Shown piece after piece: positions 19,702 through 29,394 of a DNA stretch of 64,000 nt; the stretch's first letter is position 1; every line of letters begins with the position of its first letter. A program made the position numbers and the translations under genes. The stretch comes from Chenopodium formosanum (taxonomy: Eukaryota; Streptophyta; Magnoliopsida; Caryophyllales; Amaranthaceae): assembly GCA_024500155.1 (NCBI GenBank), contig CM044871.1, positions 80,212,402 through 80,276,401 of the forward strand. The letters run 5' to 3'. The notes below the pieces were generated by a model. It was given only the letters and a program-made list of their open reading frames with translations, had not been told where the DNA came from and did not search any database.

Positions 19702-21990
19702 CATATGTGCTTATTTTTCTTAATTTCTATCCATAGGAACCTAAAAGTATTTAATATTGGAATGTTAGAAGAAAGAACGAGTCCATTTGATTGAAAACAT
19801 AGAAAATAGGCATGGTTTTAGCCATATAGGCCAAATTTGAATGATTTTGGATGAGTAAGGGTTGATAATTGACATATGTGCTTATTTTTCTTTATTTCTA
19901 TCAATAGGAACCTAAAAGTATTTGATATTGGAATGTTAGAAGAAAGAACGAGTCCATTTGATTGAAAACATAGAAAATAGGCATGATTTTAGCCATATAC
20001 GCCAAATTTGGATGATTTTGGATGAGTAAGGGTCGATAATTGACATATGTGCTTATTTTTCTTTATTTCTATCCATAGGCACCTAAAATTATTTGATATT
20101 GGAATGTTAGAAGAAAGAACGATATCATTTGATTGAAAACATAGAAAATAGGCATGGTTTTAGCCAAATAGGCCAAATTTGGATGATTTTGGATGAGTAA
20201 GGGTCGATAATTGACATATGTGCTTATTTTTCTTAATTTATATCCATAGGCACCTAAAAGTGATTGATATTGGAATGTTAGAGAAAGAACGAGTCCATTT
20301 GATTGAAAACATAGAAAATAGGCATGGTTTTAGCCATATAAGCCAAATTTGGATGATTTTGGATGAGTAAGGGTCGATAATTGACATATGTGCTTATTTT
20401 TCTTAATTTCTATCCATAGGCACCTAAAAGTATTTGATATTGGAATGTTAGAAGAAAGAACGAGTCCATTTGATTGAAAACATAGAAAATAGGCATTGTT
20501 TTAGCCATATAGGCTAAATTTGGATGAGTTTGGATGAGTAAGGGTCGATAATTGACATATGTGCTTATTTTTCTTAGTTTCTATCCATAGGAACCTAAAA
20601 GTATTTTATATTGGAATGTTAGAAGAAAGAACGAGTCCATTTGATTGAAAACATAGAAAATAGGCATGGTTTTAGCCATATAGGTTAAATTTGGATGAGT
20701 TTGGATGAGTAAGGGTTGATAATTGACATATGTGCTTATTTTTCTTAATTTCTATCCATAGGAACCGAACAGTATTTGAAATTGGAATGTTAGAAGAAAG
20801 AACGAGTCCATTTGATTGAAAACATAGAAAATAGGCATGGTTTTAGCCATATAGGCCAAATTTGGATGATTTTGGATGAGTAAGGGTCGATAATTGACAT
20901 ATGTGCTTATTTTTCTTTATTTCTATCCATAGGCCCCTAAAAGTATTTGATATTGGAATGTTAGAAGAAAGAACGAGTCCATTTGATTGAAAACATAGAA
21001 AATAGGCATGGTTTTAGCCATATAGGCCAAATTTGGATGAGTTTGGATGAGTAAGGGTCGATAATTGACATATGTACTTATTTTTCTTAGTTTCTATCCA
21101 TAGGAATCTAAAAGTATTTGATATTGGAATGTTAGAAGAAAGAACGAGTCGATTTGATTGAAAACATAGAAAATAGGCATGGTTTTAGCCATAAAGGCCA
21201 AAGTTGGATTATTTTGGATGAGTAAGGGTTGATAATTGACATATGTGCTTATTTTTCTTAATTTCTATCCATAGGAACCTAAAAGTATTTTATATTGGAA
21301 TGTTAGAAGAAAGAACGAGTCCATTTGATTGAAAACATAGAAAATAGGCATGGTTTTAGCCATATAGGTTAAATTTGGATGAGTTTGGATGAGTAAGGGT
21401 TGATAATTGACATATGTGCTTATTTTTCTTAATTTCTATCCATAGGAACCGAACAGTATTTGAAATTGGAATGTTAGAAGAAAGAACGAGTCCATTTGAT
21501 TGAAAACATAGAAAATAGGCATGGTTTTAGCCATATAGGCCAAATTTGGATGATTTTGGATGAGTAAGGGTCGATAATTGACATATGTGCTTATTTTTCT
21601 TAATTTCTATCCATAGGAACCTAAAAGTATTTGATATTGGAATGTTAGAAGAAAGAACGAGTCCATTTGATTGAAAACATAGAAAATAGGCATGGTTTTA
21701 GCCATATATAGGCCAAATTTGGATGATTTTGGTTGAGTAAGGGTCGATAATTGACATATGTGCTTATTTTTCTTAATTTCTATCCATAGGCACCTAAAAT
21801 TATTTGATATTGGAATGTTAGAAGAAAGAACGAGTCCATTTGATTGAAAAGTCAGAAAATAGGCATGGTTTTAGCCATATAGGCCAAATTTGGATGATTT
21901 TGGATGAATAAGGGTCGAAAAGTGACTTTTGTGCTTATTTTTCTTAATTTCTATCTATAGGCACCTAAAATTTCATCCATATAGGCCAAA
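19702..21990. repeat. 171-bp satellite-like tandem array, about 13.5 copies
   Basis: Unit starts (ACATATGTGCTT) fall at 19701, 19872, 20043, 20214, 20384, 20555, 20726, 20897, 21068, 21239, 21410, 21581, 21754 and 21925. The period is 171 bp with two indel variants. Variants repeat at a distance of four units (684 bp): TATTTTATATTGG near 20593 and 21277, and GAACCGAACAG near 20761 and 21446. This shows a higher-order duplication of about four monomers. The array starts exactly at the Tat LTR end and stops about 90 bp before a CACTA transposase exon. Confidence 0.95.
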
Positions 21991-22082
21991 TATGCAACTG
22001 AATAATCAAGAATAAGAAACCTTACCTTATATTGTTGGTTGTTTTTTTAACAATTTTTTTTATTATCTTCAATATTTTGTAG

Positions 22083-22526
22083 GAGACCTACCAGAAGAAG
22101 CTCGAAGAAACAAGGAGTCAAGGGATTCAGAAGAGTCCCAATGAGTTGTACTGGGAGACGGTGGGTGGGCGCAATAAGAAGGGTCGTGTGAAGGGACTTG
22201 GCCAAAGTGCAGAGCTCTACTATGGCAACCGGATGGGTCGAGCTTCCCGTTCTCCACAGCAATACACGTCGTCTGTCATTTCTCAGATGCAAGACCAGAT
22301 GGAACACAGGGTGCAATCTCTCCAAACTCAAATGGAAGCCGAGATGCAAAGGCGAATTGACTCCCGAATGGCTGAAATAGAAAGGAGATACAAGGATATT
22401 ATGGATGAGATGATGAGTCGTTTCACCAACAACGACGCATGTTCCACCATTCATCCTCAGCATCGAGACCCAAGGGACAACCCGGGTAGTGGTGGAGCAG
22501 GCCAGGGTACCCAGGCGATTGCGTAG
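22083..22526 (+). pseudogene. CACTA transposase C-terminal exon (Transposase_24 type)
   Basis: The exon starts after the acceptor TTTGTAG at 22082 and ends in TAG at 22524-22526. The first third has the ELYWETVGGRNKKGRVKGLG block typical of the C-terminus of plant En/Spm transposase-family proteins. The middle is a Q/M/E-rich coiled coil (about 40 residues with MQDQMEHRVQSLQTQMEAEM), and the tail is Gly/Gln-rich. The upstream exons are absent, replaced by the tandem array and the retrotransposon, so only this exon survives. Binding to the subterminal repeats downstream would be its natural role. Confidence 0.7.
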
Positions 22527-22789
22527 CTTAGCTTTAGTCTAGCAAAGATTCACTCTAACATAGCTTTTGTTTGGTATAGATACCAAAATATGGATTATCT
22601 TTTGTACTAGGACATAATTATTATATATATGTAAATAAATATAATTTCGTAGGTCGGTAATTAATTTTTTTAAAACAACAATTTCAGGTTTTGAAATGCA
22701 TTTTTTTTTTTTGTCGATTTATTATAAACAAAATTAAGGTTTGGAAATGCATTTTTTTACAGAAATTTCTGGCAGGCTAGAAGGTCTTT

Positions 22790-23339
22790 CCGATGGAATT
22801 TTTCCTCGCAAACAAAAAACTTCCGACGGAATATTTCCTCACAAACTAAACATTCCGACGGAATAGTTCCTCACAAACTTAAAATTCCGACGGAATATTT
22901 TGTCGCAAACTAAAAATTCCGACGGAATTTTCTGTCGGAAAATATAATTTCCGACTGAAATTTTCCTCGCAAACAGAAAATTCCGACGGAATTTTTCGTC
23001 GGAAAATATATTTTGCGACGAAAAATTCCGTCGGAACTTATATTTTCCGACAGAAAATTCTTTCGGAATTTTTAGTTTGCGACGGATGTTTTTCCGTTGA
23101 AAAAGTGCGACGGACCGTCAGTTAAGGTCAATTTCAATTCCGACGAAGTTATTTCCGTCGTAAATTCCGTCGGAAAGTAGGTTTACGACGGAAATTCCGT
23201 CGGAAAATGACCAATTTCCTACAAAGTGTTTTTCGACGAACGGTTCCGACGGAATTCCGTCGGAAACCTTCTTTCCGACGGATATTTTATAATTTCCGAC
23301 GAATTTTTTCCGTCGTAATTTTGCTGTTTTCTTGTAGTG
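22790..23339. repeat. CACTA subterminal repeats and terminal inverted repeat
   Basis: About 20 copies of an 11-bp TTCCGACGGAA motif or its complement, some joined head to head into palindromes, leading to the terminal CTTGTAGTG. Confidence 0.9.
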
Positions 23340-23342
23340 ATA

Positions 23343-24520
23343 AGGGAGGAAGCATTAGTCCACACCCTCATCTCACTAAAAGTTCTACTTAAATTGGCAA
23401 ACTAATGGGCCACCCTATTTCCATTCCTACCAACATGAGTAAAGGATAAAGAGGAGCAGCAACTAGCCATCTTACGAATGTCTTCAATTATCACTCCAAT
23501 AGCAGAATAAAATTTAGAGCCTTTAACAAGCTTGTGGAAGAGGCTTTGGCAATCGACCTCCAGAATAAAATGCAGGAGAATGCAGGAGCCCAGCTTCAAG
23601 TGCAATGGATAAGGCATGTCTCGCAGCCATCGCCTCTGCAACTTCAATCTCAAAAGAGCCCACCTTAGTGCAGCACAAAACAACCTTTACAGCACCCTGC
23701 CAATCCCTTATAACCGCCCCAGAGCCCACCAGATTGTTCGTAAAACACGCTGCATCAGAGTTAATTTTGTACACACCTAAACTCGGGGGAGACCAGGACT
23801 GAATGCAGACACTCGAGGAGCCAATAGAGGGGGCAGCAACCTCAGTAAAAGATAGGGGTGAGCATAACAGGGTACCCTGTAAAAATTCCAGGAACCGGAA
23901 TCGGAACCTGTTGCAACAGGTTCCTCAAAATGAGAACCGGAACCGGAACCTGTTGAACATGTTCCTGGAAATTGGGACTCACTAACTTTTTCGCGGAATT
24001 TTTAATAAAAAAATGGTTGGTCACTAATTTATAATGTTTGCAACTTGCAAATAAGACAAACTAATAGTAGTTGTCTAACAAATTTAATATATATATTTTT
24101 ATAATTGTAATTTTGATATTTATTATTTAAAAATTGAGTAAGAATTAGTGTATAATTTGAAATTAAGTGATACTTTTATCAGGTACAGGGTACCCTACAG
24201 GTTCCGGTTTCAAAAAATTGAGAACCTGGACCGGAACCTGTTACAACAGGTTCTCCAGTTTGCTACCCGGAACCGAAACCTCTTGTACAGGTTCTGGTTT
24301 CGGAACCTGTGGTTCCTAACAGGTTCCGGTTCTAATTCAGGGTACCCTGATTTTTTGCTCACCCCTAGTAAAAGCCATGGAAAACTCACCGTCTCACCAA
24401 CAAGACTTACAAATTTTAGGAAAATAGACTCAATGGGAATTGATTTTTGCTCAAAACATAGGCATTTCTTTTCAACCAAATACCCCACAGAATGCACCAA
24501 AATAAATCCCACCAGCTCTT
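23343..24520 (-). pseudogene. LINE RNase H domain remnant, split by hAT 2
   Basis: 23523-23800 encodes VYKINSDAACF...GSGAVIRDWQG...EIEVAEAMAARHAL, the RNase H domain at the C-terminus of plant L1 ORF2. After a frameshift near 23560, 23402-23520 gives the rest (LEVDCQSLF, FTHVGRNGNRVAH) with a stop after VAH. The upstream linker continues beyond the hAT element at 24375-24512. At the left end the coding runs into the CACTA terminus, so the CACTA is inserted in this LINE. Confidence 0.7.
23853..24367. mobile_element. hAT-like non-autonomous element 2 (515 bp)
   Basis: Perfect 12-bp terminal repeats TAGGGGTGAGCA...TGCTCACCCCTA with 8-bp target copies GTAAAAGA (23845-23852) and GTAAAAGC (24368-24375). 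Subterminal zones are full of GGAACCTGTT/AACAGGTTCC palindromes. The centre is AT-rich without coding. It interrupts the LINE remnant. Confidence 0.82.
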
Positions 24521-24631
24521 CTATTTGAACAGGGAAAGCAGAGAATTAATCCAATTAAAAGCAGAGGAAGAGAGCGTATTAGAGACGTTATTATTAATAT
24601 TTCCTATGAATAATATTTTGACAATTATACA

Positions 24632-25329
24632 TGTTGTAATATAAAAAGTATTTTCAAGGCTATATTTCTAAAATAAGAAGATCGAAAAGATGATCTTGAG
24701 ATAATGAAAGAGTACGGTGTGTCAGTGATGCAAATCACTGACTTGAAAACGAAATTCCTGTGAAACCGGAGTGCACTATTGTATTTGCCGGCACGTTCCC
24801 TAAGGTTAACACACCACTTACACACAAAAGGCACTTTTGGGTGGAAGGTTGGAGCCAAGTAACTTATGCCCAATATAGAGTATGTGTTTAAGCAAGCTTG
24901 TGTTTGATATGTATTTCTTGTGTATCTAAAAATCAGAAAAACATCCTCCAATTTATAGAGATGAATGATAGAAGAAGATGAAAGATCATGGAGGAATCTT
25001 CTGTGAACAAAGAAAATAAATAAAAAATATTATGGTGATTAAAACACCATAATCAAGTTCTTAAATGGGGGGTTACAAGAAATCAAACAAGAAAAGGAAT
25101 CCAAGGGAACCGTTGGAGTCCAACAGACAAACACGCGCCCGATCGGGCGGACACTCCCTTTTTCCAGATGTCTTCTCGCGCCAGGTCGGTCGGGGATCGC
25201 CCGGTCGGGCGCCCAATCGGGCGGCGGAAGTCTAGAATTTTACGACTCTTCTCGCTCCCGATCGGGCGGGTCTCGCTTGGTCGGGCGCCCATATCTGACC
25301 CTTTGAATTTCCTTTCTTTATTTCCAACA
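24632..25329 (-). mobile_element. Putative solo LTR
   Basis: It begins TGTTGTAATAT and ends TATTTCCAACA, with 5-bp inverted ends. It is flanked by ATACA (24627-24631) and ATACC (25330-25334), a 4-of-5 match for a target duplication. No gag or pol is present. Inside are tandem GATCGGGCGG/GGTCGGGCGCCC repeats (25137-25292), unusual GC-rich motifs for this region. Superfamily not determined. Confidence 0.5.
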
Positions 25330-25334
25330 ATACC

Positions 25335-25897
25335 TTCTAAATCTAAAATGTTTATTTATTTATTTGCCCTTATTAACGTTATGTTTTATATAAATCTTAA
25401 TAAAGTGTACGAACATTTATACCCTTAAATATATTTGTTTACATATTTGCCCTTATTATGTTGTCAACAACTAAAATAAAATATCTCTCTAACAATGACA
25501 AGCTATGTCGCGCGCGTCAGCTACCCTACTCCTAAATAAAAGTACAGTTCAAATTTATACCAACACTGGAGCTCTTTTCACTGTTTATTAGAGGACCTTA
25601 GTCGTGTGACTTGCCGACTTAGGCTAGGGTCGTTTTTTTTTTTGGTACTCGTTTGTTTTGTTTTGGGATGTTATGCAGTTATGCTCCTTCGCACACCATC
25701 ATAAAATTAAAAAATGAGAGTGGGGGATAGCTCAAGTGGTTAGAGCTTCCCTCCCAATTTGGCAATTTTAAGAGTTTTTGGGATAGATTTTCACCCTTAT
25801 CCTTGTTTTGATAATTAAAAAATTACCTACTTACCCCTGACCACCCTAAAACACAAAACTAAACCAGCTGTTTCTTTCTTCAAACGAACGCTACTCA
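25335..25897. other. Non-genic spacer with a SINE-like fragment
   Basis: AT-rich sequence. GGGGGATAGCTCAAGTGG at 25723-25740 resembles the A box of a tRNA-derived SINE (tRNA-like promoter), but no convincing B box follows, so it is at most a decayed fragment. The part nearest 25898 may be the ancestral RIO1 promoter, since a copy of the RIO1 first exon follows. Confidence 0.4.
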
Positions 25898-26395
25898 TCC
25901 TCCATTGAAGCGTACTCAGAATCCTCCATTAAAGCGGCTACTGAGCTTTCTCTCTCCATTGAAACAAGTTTTGAGGTAAGTTTTTCCTGAAGAGTCGAAC
26001 ATCAATTTCACTATCTAGGTTATAGTTTCACACTTTCTATGATTTAACTGTCAGTATACTCGAATTAGGGTTCTTTTAAGGTGAACTATTGAAAGCTAGT
26101 GAGTGTCATCATATGTGATTTATGTGAATTAAAGGGGATGAATTTATCAGCTTTTTTTTATTTTGGAATTCTGTTTAACTATTTCAAAGTAAAAACATTC
26201 TGTCAAATCGCCTAATTTATATGATTGGAGGCTAGTGAGTGACAAAATCTATATTTGAAATAGTGAAACATGTTAAACGATGTCGTAGAGTTTAAGGATG
26301 AAGAAAGAATGGTGGCGAAGCTCAATGATGAACCAAGCATGGAAGCAGAGGTAGAAGTACAAGGGGAAGAAGAGGAGGAAGAGGAGGGTTGGTCT
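25898..26395 (+). pseudogene. Partial duplicate of the RIO1 5' end
   Basis: Copies the untranslated first exon (25898-25975, with the CTCCATTGAAGCG motif and GAG/GTAAG donor), part of intron 1, and the first coding exon up to codon 42. The stretch 26217-26395 differs from 29342-29520 at only four positions, including one Glu-to-Gln change, while the first exon and the front of the intron are much more diverged. At 26395 homology stops and LINE sequence begins, still in frame. The result is a 102-codon chimeric ORF (26270-26578) that lacks the whole kinase domain. Confidence 0.8.
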
Positions 26396-28217
26396 AAAGG
26401 TGTTCGTGAGAAGTTGTGGAAGAGGCTACAAGGATGGAAGGGGGGAATGTTATCTAAGGCGGGTCGGGAGGTCCTGATTAAGGTTGTTGCCAAATCTATC
26501 CCAACCTACGCGATGAGTGTGTTCAAATTTCCATCTTCATTTTGTGATGAGTTGCGGTCATTGGTTTCTAATTTTTAGTGGGGACAAAAGAAAGGAGAGC
26601 GCAAGATTCATTGGCTATATCATGGCGGAAATTGTGTGAGCCAAAGGTAGTGGGAGGCTTGGGGTTTCAAGATTTTAAACTTTTTAATGCAGCTCTTTTG
26701 GAGAAGCAAGCGTGGAGATTGATTAAGTTCCCAAATAGTCTTATTGCAAGAATGTTGAAGGCTCGGTATTTTTAGGAGGGTGATTTCTTATGCTCCGAGC
26801 TCGGGGTAAACCCAAGCTATACCTGGCGGGGTATATGGGGGGTGCGGTGGGTGATTCAGCGGGGTATAAGGTGGAGGATTGGGGATGGATTGAATGTTCC
26901 GCTGTGGGGTAGTCCTTGGGTGCCAAATACGCAGTCTAGGCAGGTAATATCACCTTGTGAAGAGACAAGGAGGAGTATGAGGGTGTGCGATTTAATCCAC
27001 CTCCCTATAGCCACCTGGAACGTCTCTCTTGTGAAGGAGATTTTTTTCTGTTCGAAAGTGAAAGAATTCTCGCAATTCCCCTGAGTTTTAGGCTCCCTGA
27101 TGATGAGATTTGCTGGGACTTGGAAAAAAGGGTGATTTCTCGGTTCGGTCAGCTTATAGGGCCATTTTGGCGAGTGCGATGGTGTCAATGATGCCTCGGG
27201 TTCGAGCTCCTCGACCTTGTGGAACAAAATCTGGAATGTGAAGACCTTGTCGAGAATTAAAGTCTTCATGTGGAGAGCTTGCAGGGGTGCTTTGCCTATG
27301 TCACTCGGCTAAAGCAAGCGCATCCCAAATAGAGGGGCATTGTGTAGCGTTTGTGGGGCGGAAGAGGAGTCCGAGCTTCATTGTATCAGAGATTGTGTTA
27401 TAGCTCGATTGATTTGGGATTGCTGTTATTTAAAGCTGGAAGAGGATGGTTTTTTTCACGAATTTGCAGATTGGGCACAAGCTTGCTTAGCTCGTTTGCA
27501 GAGGGAGGAGATTGGGCTATTCTTTACGGTCTACTGGGTGGTTTGGTCAGCAAGGAATAATTGGATCTTTGAGGGTGAAGTTTGCAATCCTGCCATGTCA
27601 ATGGAGTATGCGGTGAAGCTGGTACGCGAGGTGGAAGGGGAGACGATTGGGGAGAGGACTGGTGGGGGGCCTGCTGGTGCAAAGTGGAAACCTCCGAGGC
27701 AGGGGCTGCATAAATTAAATGTTGATGGGGGTTCTGTTGCGGGTCTTGGTGCGTCTGTTGGAGCAGTCTTGCGGGATGAGAAGGGAGAGCTAAAGTTAGC
27801 AGCTGCGTGGACAGTTGAGGACAGGTGGGAGCCCATAATAGCTTAAGCGAAAGCAGTTCTCTTGGGGCTGCAGGTAGCTGTCGAGAGTGGCTACACAAAG
27901 TTGGAGGTGGAGAGCGATAGTCAAGGATTAATGACTGCCATTAAATCACAAGAGAAGGGTGTCAGTAACCTTCATTAGATATTGGATGATATTTATCATG
28001 TATCTAGCTTTCTTGAGTATGTGTCTTGGAATTTTGTTCGTAGGGAGTGTAATAAGGTAGCCCGCGAGTTAGCTCATTGCTTGCCTTGGGGTACTAGTAG
28101 TAGGATATGGTTGTCGGATTTTCCGAGTTGTATCATGTCTATTATTCACAATGAATCCCATATGAATGAAAGCTAGAGGCCTTTGAGGCCGTTTATCAAA
28201 TATATATATATATATAA
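26396..28217 (+). mobile_element. L1-type LINE, 5'-truncated, ORF2 3' half decayed
   Basis: Conceptual translation passes from the end of the reverse transcriptase region (KRLQGWKGGMLSKAGREVLIK, IPTYAMSVFKFP) through the zf-RVT zinc-binding region (LCSVCGAEEESELHCIRDC near 27345) to an RNase H domain (KLNVDGGSVAGLGASVGAVLRD near 27715, LEVESDSQGL near 27905, RRECNKVARELAH near 28045). Stops at 26576, 26773, 27843 and 27977 and several frameshifts break it. The 3' end is an (AT)n tract and A-run at 28198-28218. The fusion point at 26396 follows the copied RIO1 exon. Confidence 0.85.
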
Positions 28218-28352
28218 AAAAATTGTGAACTAGACCCTCACATTATTACTGGTTGGTGAACATGGGGAATTTTTTTTTTTTTTTTAAAAAAAAAAAAATT
28301 AAACTAATTATATCAAAATATTAATGCATTTAATAACCGTGACGGCCCTGAT

Positions 28353-28936
28353 TAGGGATGGCAACGGGTCGGATCTAGACCGGATCTGGATGGACTCAGA
28401 TCCAGATCCGTTTTTGTAACAAGGATCCAGATCCGACCCGAATCCGTCGGGTCTGGAAAATGAGATTCGAATCCATATTCGATGGGTCCAACGAATTCGG
28501 GTCCAAAATGGGTCCAATATATCTTGTTTAATTTTTTGCAATAAATGTAATGTTTAGGTAAAAAAAATGCATTTCAAACTTTCGTCAGGTTATTACGTGC
28601 AACCTAAATTAAAGTTATACAACTAATCAACCTAAAGTAAATAACCAACTTTTACACTTATATTTTAAAATAAAAATTTTAAACAACGAAAAAAGTACGA
28701 TGTTACAAAAGAGCAAATGAAAAAACAACGATGATGTATTCGATATGAGCATTCAAAATTCATCTTTTGAAAGGGCTAATTTTTATCACTACTAAAAAAA
28801 TTGAGTAAACGGATGCAGATCTGTTTTTTCTCAGCAGGAACCGGATCCGACGGGTCTAAAATTTAAAAACCTAGATCCCTGAAAACGGATCTGGATTCAT
28901 GGATCCGGGTCGGGTCCGGATCCAATGCCATTCCTA
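28353..28936. mobile_element. hAT-like non-autonomous element 3 (584 bp)
   Basis: Ends TAGGGATGGCA...TGCCATTCCTA (10 of 11 complementary) with 8-bp target copies GCCCTGAT (28345-28352) and GCCCTGAC (28937-28944). Subterminal repeats are of GGATCTGGAT/AGATCCAGATCC and GGGTCGGGTC type. There is no coding. It lies about 50 bp upstream of the RIO1 first exon. A truncated relative lies at 61842-62262. Confidence 0.8.
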
Positions 28937-28989
28937 GCCCTGACGGGTCATAAGGGATTAACCGATTAAGGGATACATAGAATTGCTCT

Positions 28990-29102
28990 CTGTCATATTA
29001 GTGAGATATCCATTGAAGCGCACTCAACGTTCTCCATTGAAGCGCAGTTGGCGTTCTCCGTTGAATCTAGTTCTTGTATCCCCCATTGAAGTAACTTCTG
29101 AG
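28990..29102 (+). other. Untranslated first exon of RIO1 (predicted)
   Basis: Conserved with the upstream duplicate: three CCATTGAAG motifs and a GAG/GTAAG donor after 29102. The transcription start and the acceptor before the ATG at 29395 are not certain. The hAT element 3 ends only about 50 bp before it. Confidence 0.5.
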
Positions 29103-29394
29103 GTAAGTTGTTTGTATTTGTTATCATCATATCAAATATCTCTGAAATTATGAGATCGATAATTGAATCAAATGTACCTATAATTATGAATCAAATTGTA
29201 TTGCACAACACTTTAATGTTAGGATTTAACTATGAAATCAGAGCCTGGGTTTTATCATACGGATTTATGTGAATTATAGGGGAAGAATTTATCAGCTTTT
29301 TTGATTTTGGAATTCTGTTTAACTATTTCAAAGTAAAAAATTTATACGATTGGAGGCTAGTGAGTGACAAAATCTATATTTGAAACAGTGAAAC

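Larger units (their letters stand above)
19702..23339 (+). mobile_element. CACTA (En/Spm) transposon, 3' part
   Basis: The right end is ...TTTTCTTGTAGTG at 23339, which is the CACTACAAGAAAA terminal repeat read on the other strand, followed by ATA. 22790-23330 is packed with TTCCGACGGAA/TTCCGTCGGAA subterminal repeats. A transposase last exon lies at 22083-22526. The 5' half is not in view because the Tat element interrupts it; that the 171-bp array belongs to this element is inferred. Confidence 0.8.

Noticed and set aside
19702..21990. 171-bp array compared with alpha satellite
   Set aside because: Only the period is alike; the sequence and plant context are unrelated.
22047..22463. 138-codon minus-strand ORF
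   Set aside because: It lies opposite the CACTA transposase exon, which has recognisable family motifs and a splice acceptor; this is its shadow.
25723..25740. tRNA gene (A-box-like sequence)
   Set aside because: No B box, no cloverleaf; at best a decayed SINE fragment.
26856..27269. 137-codon minus-strand ORF in the LINE
   Set aside because: Opposite to clear LINE coding and without homology features.
28217..28300. LINE target-site duplication (GGTTGGT near 26388 and 28249)
   Set aside because: Only seven bases match, and the second copy does not abut the tail; too weak to claim.
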